Assembly (NCBI GenBank): GCA_037367405.1
Contig: JAZKJV010009631.1
Coordinates: 248,001-312,000, forward strand
DNA length: 64,000 bases
Direction of reading: 5' to 3'
Source: Ottelia alismoides
Taxonomy: Eukaryota; Streptophyta; Magnoliopsida; Alismatales; Hydrocharitaceae
This document shows, in pieces, positions 34,500 through 46,837 of this stretch (positions within the stretch are counted from its first letter, which is position 1; every line of letters starts with the position of its first letter). A program made the position numbers and the translations under genes. The notes under the pieces are model-generated. The model ran no database searches. It was given only the letters and a program-made list of their open reading frames with translations, and was not told where the DNA came from.

Positions 34500-34860
34500 G
34501 ATTAATAAATCAGGTGAAAATGTCTTTTGCAAAATGTTGGAAAAATAGTTTGAAAATCTTTGTGAAAATCTTTTGAAAACTATTTTGAAAATATTTTGTT
34601 ACATGTTTTCAACCTTTGTAAAAACATTTTGTTTTGTAAAGTTTATTTCCTTTGTGTGAAATAAAATGTTTGAAAAATGATTTGCAAATGGTTTGAAAAT
34701 GGTTGCAAGAATATTTTGAAAAATCCATCTATACTTTTTGAAAATGTTTGCAAAATGATTTTCAAATGTGTGTACATGTTTGTAAAATTGTTTGTAAAAA
34801 TTATTTTGGACTATAGTTTTCAAAATTGTTTGAAAAACCTTTTCAAATAAGTTTGAGGAA
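34500..34860 (+). repeat. Periodic TTTTGAAAA-rich tract
   Basis: Closely spaced words TTTGAAAA, TTTGCAAAA and TTTTGAAAA in an AT-rich background. A similar tract stands in element A, inverted (about 1430-1620). Confidence 0.6.
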
Positions 34861-36321
34861 TACATACATCACACCAAAATACATTATATACTTATACTTA
34901 TAAAATTGACCACTTACCCTTGTAAATTCTTAAAATCTACTTCTTGTAAATACAAGATGCATCCTCGTGTAAATATTTTTAACCTAGCTTTCAACCAAAA
35001 ATCATTTTACTTTCAAAATTCCCAAAAATATTTGCAAAATTAAAATATCAAAAACATTTGAAAAATCTTTTTTTTGAAAAATACAAAAAATGCATATGCA
35101 TCATCTTTTCAAAAAACGATAAAAAGTTCAAAATCTTGAAAATTGTGTCATAAACATATTTTCTGCATTCGACATAGCATGAGAATTTTTGAGATTGTGT
35201 TTGATAGTTGAACAAGTCTAAGTAAAATCCGAAGATTGAAGCTTGGTTGGACCTTAAAATCTACCTAATAACAGGAACCTTATAGGAACTGGGTTTGAGA
35301 TACATCAGGTCTAGTTGACTTAATTCTTTGAGGATCACGGGACTTGGTTCAATGGATTCTTGACTGCCTAAGTAGAGTATTTCGGAACACATGCACGACT
35401 CTTGTTGATAATGACCTAACTTGGACACCTGCACCTTTCACATGGCTCAACTCAGTTGGAGTGGTGAGGGGATTGGATTTGCCGGTATGAGACGCACACA
35501 AGTGGAAACACTTGTCCTCCACTAGGGAGGGAAGTGCACCCCAACCCGTCCAGTGATGAGGAGTTCTAAAGACAGGAGAGTGTGGGTTGCAATAAAACTT
35601 CCAAAGAGGGATAGTCTACCGGCTCAAGAGGAAAAACTCCCTATGTAAATGCTGTTGTGAATAGTATTTCGAGAAAAAAAAGAAAAAAATAAAAATGGAT
35701 TGGCCTGTACAAAAATAAAATGCATGTAAAGTATGTGAATATGTTGTATAAAAAATAAGCAAGCTTGAGTTCCAAAGTCAAATATGTGAGCCTACAGTTG
35801 GATGACTTGACTACACTAGTCTTGCATCCAAGGATAGGTAGCTACACTGGCTACCGTCCATTCTTCTCTTCACCCCCTCCTCTTGAGTTGGTTGCCACTT
35901 GAACTTAGAAGGGAATACCCCGCTCCTCGAGGAAGGAGTTGTTGGATTGGGAAATAATTGGGTTTTTATACTGGAGAAGTCAGTCTCTTTGTCATTTCAG
36001 TTGGGGAGAGCCACCATCACTTACATTGTACGAGTCAGATTCACAGTCGTAAGGGTTTGCGTATGAGTTGAAGTATTTCTGAAATGGCTTTTGAGGAGAC
36101 TTGAATAGAGTATTGGGATTCTCAGGGACTATTAGATTTCAAATTCGGATCTCGTTAAGGTTTCGCCCGCACTAAAATTCCAAAGGTCCGACTTAAGCTC
36201 CAAACTTTGATTTTGTGAAGTCAAGTTTGATGATTAAACTAAATCCAATTTCTTCTTTTTCTTTTCTTTATTTTCTTTTCTGCACTTATTGCATAAGTGT
36301 TTGCTAAGGACTAGCAAAGGC

Positions 36322-36334
36322 AAAGTTGGGGGGA
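36322..36334 (+). other. Polypurine tract of F
   Basis: AAAGTTGGGGGGA directly before the 3' LTR. It is the expected primer for plus-strand DNA synthesis. Confidence 0.85.
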
Positions 36335-39300
36335 TGATGAATCCACATTTCATCATCTTTATTCTATCATTTTGGCCTCAAAAACCCTGGCAAATGCGTG
36401 TAAATACCTTCAATTCCAGCATCTTAGCATCCATGCATGTACATGTAAATAGTGTATAAAATACTATTTTTAAAAGCCAAAATTATAGAATAAATAAAAG
36501 AAAAGAAAAGGAATAAAATATTGCAAATATTTTATGACCCGAAACCTCGAGACCTAGGCATCTAGATGAATAGGTCGACAAGGAATAAAGTAGGGGGAGA
36601 TAAGGGCCAGATACCTTTGATTTTTATTCATTCTTTTATTCTTTTTGGGAACTATTTTTGGTTTCACTTTTTATACTTCAAATAAAGAAACTTTGCAAAA
36701 GAAAGTTGTATATACTTAAAAAAATAAAAATACAAAATTTATTTCACTCAAAAATAATGTACAGATAAAAAGTTATGATCTGAATAAAATTCTAGAATCC
36801 CAACTTCCCAGACCTGTGTCTCGCAAATAAAAACTCCAAATGCATCAAACTCACTTTAATTGTATATAATTTAAAATAATCTATTTAATGGCGGTGGTTT
36901 CGCATTTGGCGGAGCTACGGTTTGAAAGTTGAGTTTTAGACCCCTATTGTATACTTGTACAGATTAAAAATATTCATTTTATTATTTATTCATCATTTTT
37001 ATCATTTTATATTTTTATAATTTTGTAATTAGTATTTATAATATATTTTTATATTAAAATCAGAATAAAAGCTCAAAGAAAATGCAAATAAAATACTTGT
37101 ATATATAACACATAGGTATAAGATCTGTAAAGTATACATGTATAATTAATACTCCTATTTCATTAAGCATATAAAATACCTCAGAAAAATAAAATAAAAA
37201 TATATTTAATTATATAAAAATATTTTATAAATTTTTAAAATAATAAACGAAAATAATAAAATTAAATACATAAAAAAAGATAAATTATTAAAATACATAG
37301 AGATATATACCTATATAAGCCTAAAATGGCAGCTTATATTTTTATACCTCATAAAAATAATTAAAAATCATAATAAAATACATCATAAAATAATAAACAT
37401 TTTTTATTTAATAACCAAAAATTAATTACGTCATTTTCTATTTTTAATCGAATTTATAAATAATTTATCAGGGATTTTTCCTAATTGGCCCACGTGGACC
37501 AACCAGGTTCCAGTCCAAGTTGACCTTGGTCAACTGGTCGTCCTTCCTCCCCTGCAATGCGTCAGACCTAGTTTTTTTGTCCGATTTGGCGGATTTTTCT
37601 AGGTCAAATCTTGCATCCATTCTTGTCGACCACTTCAGCACTTTTGCTCCTCGATCCTTGCTCTTTCACACCCTAGGCTTTCCTAGGGCCGAGGAGCGGT
37701 GATTCGAGCCATCTTCCTCGACCTTTGGGGCGTCAGAGCCACAATGTCAAACCATACATATAGACCCTCCGACTTCCGAGCCTCCTTTGAACCCCTCTTC
37801 CATAGGCTTAGCTCCCTCTCTCATGCTCGCGAGCTCGAGGAAGGTGACAGCTTCCTCTCCAGAGCTTTAGGCCGGTCGAGCGACGCCCGAGGCGGCTCCA
37901 CCACCTCCGCCTTTCTCCGGCGTCAGGTGTACTTCCACCTCAGGTTCATCCCTTCGAGGTCCTTTTTATCCATTTATTTTCCTTGCACTCGATTCGCCTT
38001 AGCATTAGGAGTAAAACCCCTCAAGAAATTCCGAGTTTCATCAATCAAATCGCTCACTCGAATCCTTCGCCGGAGTGCTCCTCCGGCCACCTCCTTACAC
38101 CGCTGCGTCTCGCACCATTCCCACTCCCGCGGGATCCCGGCATTTTGCCCTGGACCCTTTCACCTATTTTTTGCAGGTCAAAGCCCTTTGACTCAGGCAT
38201 GGGGCTAGTTTTGCTCTCTCGTCGGAGATACTCGGAGCCTGTAGCTCCACCGCCTTCTAGTGAGCGCCTCGGCCGTCGCCGAGGAGTTTTGAAGCCCCCA
38301 GGAGCTAGAGGAGGACCGCAGGAGGTTGTAGGCCACTTTTGAAGCTCAAGGAACACCGGAGGCCGCCGATCGAGGGCGGGGAAGCTCGCCTCGCCGGCGA
38401 CGCTTCCCTGTTCTTGCTCCATCCCTCTCCGCCATTAGATCTCGGCCGCCCTCCAGATTGAACAGGAGCCGTTGGATCTCCCAGAAGCCCCACCGTCCGA
38501 TTAGCCAAGGAGATCTAATCCGGAGCGTTGGATCGCGAAACGTCATTGTCGCACGAGGGTGTGACGCGTGGCAAGTGGAGCGCCCTCATCCGTTCAATAC
38601 TCGCCTTATCTGGGTATTTTGCATCACCACCCAGACGCATTTTGTACTTCTATTTTGTCCATAAACCAGTAGTTGAAGTTTAAATATTTATGTAATATTT
38701 GCATTTGAACCCTCAGACTTCTCATATTGCACTCAGGTCCAGTCCGCGTCACCTCATGTGATCTGTACGCGTGGGGTGGGGGTGATTTTGAACTGGACCC
38801 CCTACGGGTTCTTTTATTTTGATTTAGTCCAGGAACTATTCTGTCACGTGTAATATTTTTGGGTAAATTGCATATCACCCCCCTGGGAGTTTTTTATATT
38901 GCACTTAGGTCCTCGTCAGGCGCGTGCCAAGCACGTGCGGGGTTGGGTTATTTGCAGGCGGGCACTAGCGGGTTTTGTTATTGGCATTTGGTCCTGGAAC
39001 TTGCTTTATTAGTTATATATTTTGCGTAAAAATTGCACTGTGCCCCTTGGATGTTTGTTTAATTACAAATATACCCCTGCCAGCTGTGTAGTTTTTATTT
39101 GTTGTTTGTATTTATTCCATGCATCTATAAATTGCTAAAAATCACCAAAAAATTAGGTTAAGCTCCTGTTTACTTGCTCTTTCTCCCATATTTTTATTTT
39201 GCATTTTTTTCTTGCTTTTTCATATTTATTAAAAATCAAAAACATGCATTTTCAGCACTGTTTGCATTAGAAAATACCTAAAATTTATAAAAACTCCTCT

Positions 39301-40149
39301 AAAAATTCCAAAAAAATCACTTTTTCTAGTATTTTAGTGTCATTTAGCTTCAAACAAAAAATCATTAAAAATTTCAAAACAAAAACCCTAAAAATTAGAA
39401 AACTCCAAAAACCTTCATAAAAATCTAAAAAATTAAAGAAAAATCCTAAAAATGCAAACTCAGTTTCTGTAGCTTCTCTGATTTATTCTCTTTGATTTTA
39501 ATGTGAGGAATTTTGGACTCTGGTTTCTATTTTTCATCCTCATTTTAATCTCGGCCAGTAGCTTAATTCACTGTTTTCTAGTATTATTGATTTTAAAAAT
39601 ACCAAAAAAATCAGAAAAATCTATAAAAATCACAAAAATAGTATAAAATCACAAAAAGCCCAAAAACATTTTATTTCCTACTTTTTGGCTATCTTTACTT
39701 ATTTTTATAAATACTCTATCATTCTCTTTTTCTTACTTGCCTATATATTCTATTTATAAAAATATAAAAAAATATAAAATATAAAAAGATAATACAAAAT
39801 TAGTAAATCAAAAATCAAAATATAAAAATATAAAATTAATAAAAAAATTAAAAATCAAAAACCCACAAAACTTTGCTTGTTTGGTATTATTCATTTGATC
39901 ACATTCATTTCTGTGCATTATTCCTTGATCTATCTTGCTTGCTCCCTGTGTTCGACCTCTACACACTTGCATACTATACACATTTTTGTAGAGTTATAAT
40001 AAATTTGGACTCCACCTCTATTTTCATTGCTTGATTTGATTGTCGTGGGTTAATTGTTGATTAATCAGGGCTTCTTGCTGGTCACCATAGCGACTTCATC
40101 TCCACCTTGTGTGAGACGTATTTAGACCTACGAAAAACCCTGGTTATCA
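36335..40149 (+). repeat. 3' LTR of element F
   Basis: 3815 bp, collinear with 17684-21494 and with the same ends (TGATGAATCC and GGTTATCA). Differences are scattered substitutions and short indels, many of them in A/T runs. Confidence 0.95.
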
Positions 40150-40154
40150 AGCCC
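40150..40154. repeat. Target site duplication, right of F (AGCCC)
   Basis: An exact match to 17679-17683. Confidence 0.95.
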
Positions 40155-41168
40155 ACAAGATTATGTTCGCATGTCATCTTGATTGGTCTAAGTAGAATAG
40201 TTCATACACATGCATGATTCTTTTAGACAGTGACCCAACTTGGACAAGCACCTTGCACGTAGCTCTTCATTAATGAAGTGGTGAGGAGGCAGAATCCTTT
40301 ATCTTGAGGAAACGCATGAGTGGAAACATTCGTAGTCATAAGAAGTGGCCAATGTGTCTCAACCTAGTCTAGTAGCGACGACGTCTAATGACATGATGTT
40401 GTGGGTTGCAATAAAGCTTTAAAGAGGGATAGTCTACTAGCTCATGAAGAAAAACTATGTAACTCATGAAGAAAAACTATGTAGGTACATGTTGCACGTG
40501 TTCAAAAAATAGAAAATCTCCTAAAATAAGTTAGACAGATAAAAGTAAATAAATAAAATTCCTGTTGAAGAAAAATATGAATTGCAAGGAATATGCTTCA
40601 AAGTCTTGGCTACACTGGTCAAGCTCCAAGGATATGTAGCTACACTAATTACTCAGGTCCATTCTCTTCTCTACCCCCTCTTGGCTACACTGGTCAAGCT
40701 CCAAGGATATGTAGCTACACTAATTACAGTCCATTCTCTTCTCTACCCCCTCTTCTTGAGTCGGTTGCACTTGAACTTAGAAGGGAATACCTCGCTCCTC
40801 GAGGAAAGAGTTGCTAGACCGGGGAATTAGGGTTACCTTGTTAGGGGAGGCTATTTCTTTTCCATTTTTGATGTGGAAAGCTATATTTCACTTACACAGT
40901 ACACGTAAGATTCATAGTCAGAATTTGTGTATGAGGACTCGTTCTAACCTGACTGTTGAGACGACCTGAATAGAGACTTGTGAAACTTAAAGGTTGTTAG
41001 GTTTTAAATCCTATTCCCATAATATTCTGCCACATTCTTAATCCAAAGGTTGAGTCGAGCTCCATTTTCACCTTTTGTTCATGACCTTGGTATGGAACCC
41101 AAAATCATTTCACTTTTTGCATTTCATTTTAGTTACTCAAGGAAGAGCAAGGTTTAAGTATATGGGGT
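40155..41168 (+). other. B 3' untranslated region, last part, with polypurine tract
   Basis: No gene. It continues the sequence broken at 17683 and matches F 35340-36334. It carries a tandem duplication (40605-40751) and a smaller one of CTCATGAAGAAAAACTATGTA near 40440-40485. The polypurine tract at about 41153-41168 reads TTTAAGTATATGGGGT, close to the array arms. Confidence 0.8.
40605..40751 (+). repeat. Tandem duplication of about 75 bp
   Basis: Copies 40605-40679 and 40680-40751 are near-identical and differ by three bases missing from the second. F (35800-35880) has the segment once. Confidence 0.95.
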
Positions 41169-44100
41169 TGATGAATATGTGATTCATCACTCTAAAAGTT
41201 GAAAATATAGCTTCGTTCCTGAGTAATTTGTTGTATTACTCCATTTATTCTGCATTATTCTCATTCATGCATTTAGAATTAAGATCAGCATTTTAGCATG
41301 CATAGTTGCATTAAATAAGAATCCAAATTCCCATGTAAATGCCATATGTTTTATACCACATTTCCTTTATTTGTATTTATTTTTCACTAACTCGGAATAG
41401 AATAAAATCAACTCAATAATGTATATATTTTTAACATTAATAAATAAAAAATACCAAAAAATACTAACTTGTAAAATTGACCAATAAAACCCAAACCCTA
41501 CTTTGAGACTACAAACCTTTAAATGTGAATATCTCCATCATACAGTCCTATGGACCCATACTCACTTTTGATTTAATATGTGTTCAATTACTTTCAAAAC
41601 AAGACCAAATTCAAAAGAATCGAAGTTCATATGTGAAACTTGGGTTTTGGACCCCTCATTATATATTGTACTTATGTCCAACTATTTTAGTCATTTTATC
41701 TTTTTACTTTCTTAAATATTAAAAATCTAAAAATAGATTAAGTTGTAAATATTTATTTTATATTTTATTGTATTTTTATTTTTATTTTTATCCTATTTAA
41801 AAATGACAAAAAATTTCTTAACACAAAAATACGGTATTTTATATCTATAGGATACCACCAAAAATATTTTTTGTACAGATGGTTTATTTTGGTTTTGGAT
41901 CCTTCATGAAAGTTATAGATCTCGTCGAGACAAGCAACTTTCATGTTGATCACTTTTTAATTCGATTCATCTTGTTATTTATTTCTTATTTTATTTATAT
42001 TTAATTTTTTTATTTTTCTAGGAGCGACATGTGGCAGCTCCTGGAGTTGCCACGTGTCAACCCCATTTTTTATTTATTTTTTATTTATTTTTTATTTTCT
42101 TTTATTTTATTTTATTTATTTATTTTATTTATAACATTATTATTTTAATTTGTTTATTATTTATTTTTTATTTATTTTACTTTTTATTTTATTTTTTATT
42201 ATTATCTTATTTTATTTTTATTTATTATTTATTTATAATATTTTATTTTATTTTAATTTAGTTTTTTATTGTTGCCATGTGGTTGTGCCCCCGCGTGTTA
42301 TGCCCCCCTTCCTCCTCTAGCGTGACCTGCTCCTCTGCCACTCCGCCCGGCGCAACGCACAGCAACCACCCCTCCGCCAGCCCCGCAGTGCCCGCACCTC
42401 CACTTGCTCCAACCATGCTTCTCTCTCTACCTCCCCATCGCACTCGTGTGACTTGCGCATCTCCTGTGGACGACATGTAACCGCATGCCACCTCCTCTCT
42501 CTTATGTACCAACTGCTCTGCCCTTCGCGGCGGAGCTGCAACCTCCTGGCCCCCTTTCCTTCCACATCTTGCGGCAACTGTCGTACTCACCCACGACCCC
42601 ACCTCCCACAAACTCAACCTCTGGCCTCTTCACCAATGGCCATTAAATAGCCATCACTGCCCCTCCTTGCATCATATCCACCGACACAGGGATGGGGAGA
42701 GAGAGAGGGAGCATCACCAGCCTCCTAACCTCGAAGGTGATAGCGACGAGAATTCGATCAAGTGCAATGACGGTGCTTCTTCACCCTTTGCATGATCCGT
42801 AGAACCCAATCATATTGCAACAGCTCCTCTAAAGCAGCTTAGCCTCTTGACTCCCTTCTCCATAGTCGATTGAGGAGACGACCAGCAGGAGCATCGAGCT
42901 CCAGCTAAACTTTCAGGCGAAGAACACCCTTCAGGTAAACTCGCTTTCCCCATTTCTCCTTCTTCCTCCTCTACTCCATCTTCGCCTTCCTTCCCTACGT
43001 CGATCAAACCCCCTAAATTTCAACGTCATCATTTTCACACGCCTCTGCCTCGAGGCATACACCATCGACATCCATCTCTGCTTCCTTCTTCACATCGACG
43101 AGCAGCCCTCGATCTGCGCTCCCCAGCATTTATCTCGTTAGCCACCCTCCGCCAACACGACTCACCCAACCACCTTAGACTCTACATGCTCTTCGAGAGG
43201 TGATCCAAGAATCACCCCCACGCTTGGCCCGAACGCTACTCTTGATGCAGACGTGGTCATCGCCCTTCACCGCACGTGAGCCCGACGTCCTCATCGCCCC
43301 ACGAGCCGTGCTCCTCTCCACCACCTTGGAGTCCCCAATCCTCCGACTGATGGTGGTGCCTCCTACTCTGCTCGATGCGCACTAGTCGCACCCGCCTCGC
43401 TCTTCCCACTATAGTCGTAAGTTCCTTAGGCAGAGCACTGTTCTTATCCCCCTACACGTGCATGGCACGTGAGGGTAGGACAATTTGCAGCACGACCCCC
43501 ACATCTTCTTATATTCATGCCAGTGCCCCCTCTAACAAGATATTTACATGTGTGGCATGCACTGTGAGGGGAAATTTGCATCGTACCCCCTACAAATCCA
43601 ACAATTACAAAGTAGCCTTACATTCCTGGAGGCACGTGAGGAGCAGCAACCCCCTTGGCTAAATTAGGCAATTTCCTCACAGGTTCTGGTAATTAAAGAA
43701 GTGTGTTTTACGCTATTTCTTTTCATTATTTTAATTATGTATTGTATTTAGATCCCTACATTTGACTTGTAATTTGATCATAATTTTCATATCTTATTTT
43801 GATACTAAAAATTATGCATTGTAGAACAACTTATGCCCTATCACTGTGGACAATGATTATATTTTTGTGAGTTGTGATTGATTTAATATAACTATTCTTG
43901 TGAACAATTATTTATTTGCCCACTGTGTGATCTACAACTAATATTAAATTAATCAGTGCTCCAAAAATTCTTGAAAATTCATTGTAGCTAGAGTATAGTG
44001 TTCTACTTTGTGCTTAAATTTCATGGCATTTGCATGCATATCGAGGTAGGAATAAAATATTTGGTGATTAGAGTAATTAATTTTTAATAAATTGTAAACC

Positions 44101-44638
44101 TAACATTTTTAGGATTTAGAATTTTCCCTGGATAGATCCTCATTAGATACATCTTGGATAATTTTAGTTCCTGAAAATAACTAGGTTTTCTATTTATTAA
44201 CATTAATTTCTGAAGAATCACCCTGCATGCATCATTCATTCCTAATTAATTCATTTTTGCATCAGAAAAATCTAAAAAAATTGTAGAACATTAATTTCAT
44301 CATATTTCACCTTCTGGACAAATTTGAGGATTTTTGTGCTTGATTTGATTGCAATTTACATTTAGTCCTTAAACTAGCCCGAATGTGCATGACATTTTTA
44401 TATGCATAAAAAAATACAAAAAAAACTTCTCTGAAAACCTAAATTCTAGATCGACCATTAATCAACCTAAGGAGACAATTGCCTCCCTGAGTTCGGCCTT
44501 GAGCTTGACCAAGTAAAATATAAATTGATCGCTTGCTTTAATTGACAAATTAATTAAGTAGTCATTTTGATTAATCTGAATTGGTTGAATACTACAACAA
44601 ATTGATAAAATTAACATAGGGTAATTTCGGGTTCGTCG
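41169..44638 (+). repeat. 3' LTR of element B
   Basis: 3470 bp, starting TGATGAATATG and ending TTCGTCG (TTTGTCA in the 5' copy). Collinear with 5947-9793 apart from the palindrome and foldback insertions and smaller indels. Confidence 0.88.
42060..42265 (+). repeat. AT-rich simple repeat in B 3' LTR
   Basis: TTTA/ATTT low-complexity tract, the counterpart of 7010-7215. Confidence 0.85.
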
Positions 44639-44643
44639 TCGAT
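44639..44643. repeat. Target site duplication, right of element B (TCGAT)
   Basis: Partner of 5942-5946 with one transition. Confidence 0.75.
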
Positions 44644-45300
44644 CTCAATGCCTCTCTTAGAGATGACATGACCCAACATGATTCCTTCAGTCATCATTAA
44701 GGGACTCTTCTCCCATGAGAGCTCCAAATTAACTTCACAACATCGCTGAAGTACTCGATATAGATAGTTCAAGCATTGATCGAAGTTATCACCATAGATA
44801 AAAAAGTTATCCATGAAGACCTCGTGGAAACTACCCACCATCTGCAAATATGGATAACATACATCATTGGAACGTAGCGGGGCATTACACAGTATGGATG
44901 ACATGCATCTCAATGCGTACATCCCGAATGGACAAGTGAAGGTGGCTTTCTCTTGATCTTCAGGAGTAATAGCAACCTAAATGTATCCACAATACCCATC
45001 GAAGAAACATAAATATTCCTTTTCCGTAAGTCTTTCAACTATCTGATCAATGAAAGGTAAAGGTAAGTGATTTTTCGTGGTCGCTAGATTCAGGCATATG
45101 TAATCCACACATACACGCCAACAAGTGGGTACTATGGTTAGAATCTCCTCTCCCTTATCGTTCTTTACAATCGTGATCTTTGATTTCTTAGGAACCACGT
45201 ATAATAGACTTACCCATTTTAAATCAAAGATGGGATAGATAAATCCTGCATCGCGCACTTCATGACTTCTTTCATCATGACCTCCTTAAGGTTTGGGTTC
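44644..45300 (-). pseudogene. Reverse transcriptase N-terminal and palm part, element A (relic)
   Basis: The minus strand shows AGFIYPIFDLKWVS, VVPKKSKIT, CWRVCVDYICLN, PFIDQIVERLTEKEYLCFFDG with the first catalytic Asp, TFTCPFGMYA, and the active site FMDN (44806-44817), where the family has FMDD. It then runs to LSWEKSPLMMTEGIMLGHVISKRGIEID, where element B interrupts. The last catalytic Asp changed to Asn (GAC to AAC), a stop and a small frame break near 44930-44980 make it inactive. The thumb continues at 5749-5941. Confidence 0.92.
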
Positions 45301-45396
45301 AACTGTCGTTTAAACTCATGGGAAGGCATGCATTCATCTTAGAAATATATGTGGTACGAGTACAATGAGGGTTTATCCCATGCGGATCTGAAATTT

Positions 45397-46350
45397 CTAG
45401 CAAATCTGTGTGCGGTTTCTTTCTAGAACCTCAAATAAATGAGATTCTTGATCTGTGGTCATTTGAGAATTGATGATAACTAGGAACATGTTTTCCTCAC
45501 CCGCAAGGAAGGCATACTTCATCAGTGAAGGTAACAGTTTCAACTCTAGAAGGATCATAGTTAACTCTGTGAAGACTTTAGCAACTGTGACAGGTGTAAG
45601 CTCTCTATGTAGTGTGTTGTCCACCTCGTGTAATCCTGGATCTGAGTACAAGACCTCTAAAAGATCTTCAAGGAATTCGTCTTTCTCCAATAGGGATTTA
45701 TCATTATCAATCAGTTTAGAATATATTTCATCATGTACCACATCTTCGAGGACATATGGGAATTCGACTATGCTTTCCAGGGATTCCACCTTGGAGAGGA
45801 ATTCAAGTGTTTCAATATCATCTAAAAATAAAGTCATGTCTCTGATCTCACCAAGGAAATCATGGTCTTTTGTATCTTTATAAATCTGCTCACTCTCATT
45901 AGATATGGATTCTGTGAGCTCGAGCATTTGGATTATTTCAATAAGGACCTCATCACTACTTGAGTGAAAGGTGATCTTGTTAGTTCCATAATTAACTATT
46001 GCTTTGACCATTCAAATGAATGGTCGTCCCAATATAACTGGAGTGTGTAGAAGAGGTGTTGAGGTGTCCATATCAAGCACAATGAAATCCACCAGAAATT
46101 GCATTCCTTGGATCGTAACAATGACATCCTCTAAAATTCCCTTGGTCGCTTCATTGAGGTGTCTGCAAACTATAGAATCATTCTTGTGGTTTTAAGCGAT
46201 CCTAACCCAAATTCTTTCAGCAGTGATGTGGGCATCAGATTAATCGATGATCCACTATCAAGGAGTGTTCTTTCAAAATTCTGATTGAATATTTCGCCTC
46301 AGATGAGCAGAGCTCCCATGTCCTTCTTCTTTCTAGGGAGGTTGATGATC
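45397..46350 (-). pseudogene. Protease and acidic linker, element A (relic)
   Basis: On the minus strand the protease active site LDSGSSINLMP (DSG at 46251-46259) is intact, followed by GMQFLVDFIVLDMD and TPVILGRPF in another frame, then an acidic linker of about 200 codons (46011-45397) ending TTDQESHLFEVLERN. This corresponds to F 26046-27110. Frameshifts separate the protease parts. Confidence 0.85.
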
Positions 46351-46837
46351 ATATGAACAGTTATGCATGGTAAGAATGTGCTTCTATGATTTTCAGCGTC
46401 TGGTTTTACGGGATTGATGCTTTGTAGTACATGCCTCCTTCAAACCTTTCTTTATCGCTTGCATGTGTTCCATGGCTTTCAGAAGTGGCATCTTTAACAC
46501 AATATTTTGCAATAATTCCATGATGCTAGGATTAAACAAGGCATTTTTCAATTTCTTATGGTTTTTTACTTTAAGACATCGGGAAAAGGAACGTGCAAGT
46601 CATCAAAAATCTTAGTTTCATGCCTAATATTGTTCTTATTTACAAACGGATGGTTAGTACAATAATTAAATACATGAGGAGGAATAAATGTAGGAAGTTT
46701 AGTCATATCAACTTGCACAGAATCGGTTGTTGGCATTAGCTTCTCCTTGGCTGCATCAACACAACCTTGGCTGTTATTGCTTAGTTCTTCTTTATTTTCC
46801 TAATTTTTATTTTCTTATGTGGTGGTGGTGATCCTAT
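46351..46837 (-). other. Element A, gag to protease spacer (decayed)
   Basis: This lies between the gag tail and the protease in element A and should be the counterpart of F 25660-26040. Only scattered similarity is visible; no separate gene. Confidence 0.5.

Larger units (their letters stand above)
33746..36321 (+). other. 3' untranslated region of element F
   Basis: About 2.6 kb without a gene. In order it holds a stem-loop array (33884-34372), a conserved block (34371-34425), an AT-rich tract full of TTTTGAAAA and TTTGCAAAA words (34500-34860), and a GC-balanced part shared with A, B and E. That last part includes GACTTAATTCTTTGAGG near 35320 and GTAGCTACACTGGCTAC near 35845. Confidence 0.8.
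17684..40149 (+). mobile_element. Element F: near-complete Athila-type Ty3/gypsy retrotransposon
   Basis: A full structure: LTRs 17684-21494 and 36335-40149, exact AGCCC target duplication, tRNA-Asp-like primer site, leader, gag, protease, RT, RNase H, integrase, stem-loop array, 3' untranslated region and polypurine tract. Without the inserted solo LTR G its own length is about 18.6 kb. The order of domains, the Gag core, FMDD, PQTN and the GPY-type integrase end support the Athila lineage. No envelope-like frame is seen after the integrase. Coding is broken by many stops and two single-base deletions. By eye the two LTRs differ at about one base in twenty over their first 280 bases, so the insertion is not recent. 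Confidence 0.95.
5947..44638 (+). mobile_element. Element B: pol-less Athila-like LTR retrotransposon
   Basis: Bounded by LTRs at 5947-9793 and 41169-44638 and by a 5-bp target duplication with one mismatch. Its own DNA totals about 13.2 kb once solo LTR I and element F are removed. The internal part holds a tRNA-Asp-like primer site, a leader, a gag/protease relic, a stem-loop array and a 3' untranslated region. I find no trace of RT, RNase H or integrase between protease and 3' untranslated region. B is inserted in the RT of element A in the opposite orientation. It was probably non-autonomous and mobilised by a relative such as F, or else it lost pol by deletion. Confidence 0.85.

Noticed and set aside
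33746..36334. Envelope-like gene after integrase, known from some Athila elements
   Set aside because: No long frame, signal peptide or membrane segment is found between integrase end and polypurine tract. The 135-codon frame at 33937-34344 is a translation of the stem-loop array.
37699..38208. A 169-codon frame in the F 3' LTR
   Set aside because: The collinear place in the 5' LTR has a different frame structure, so it is not conserved between the two copies.
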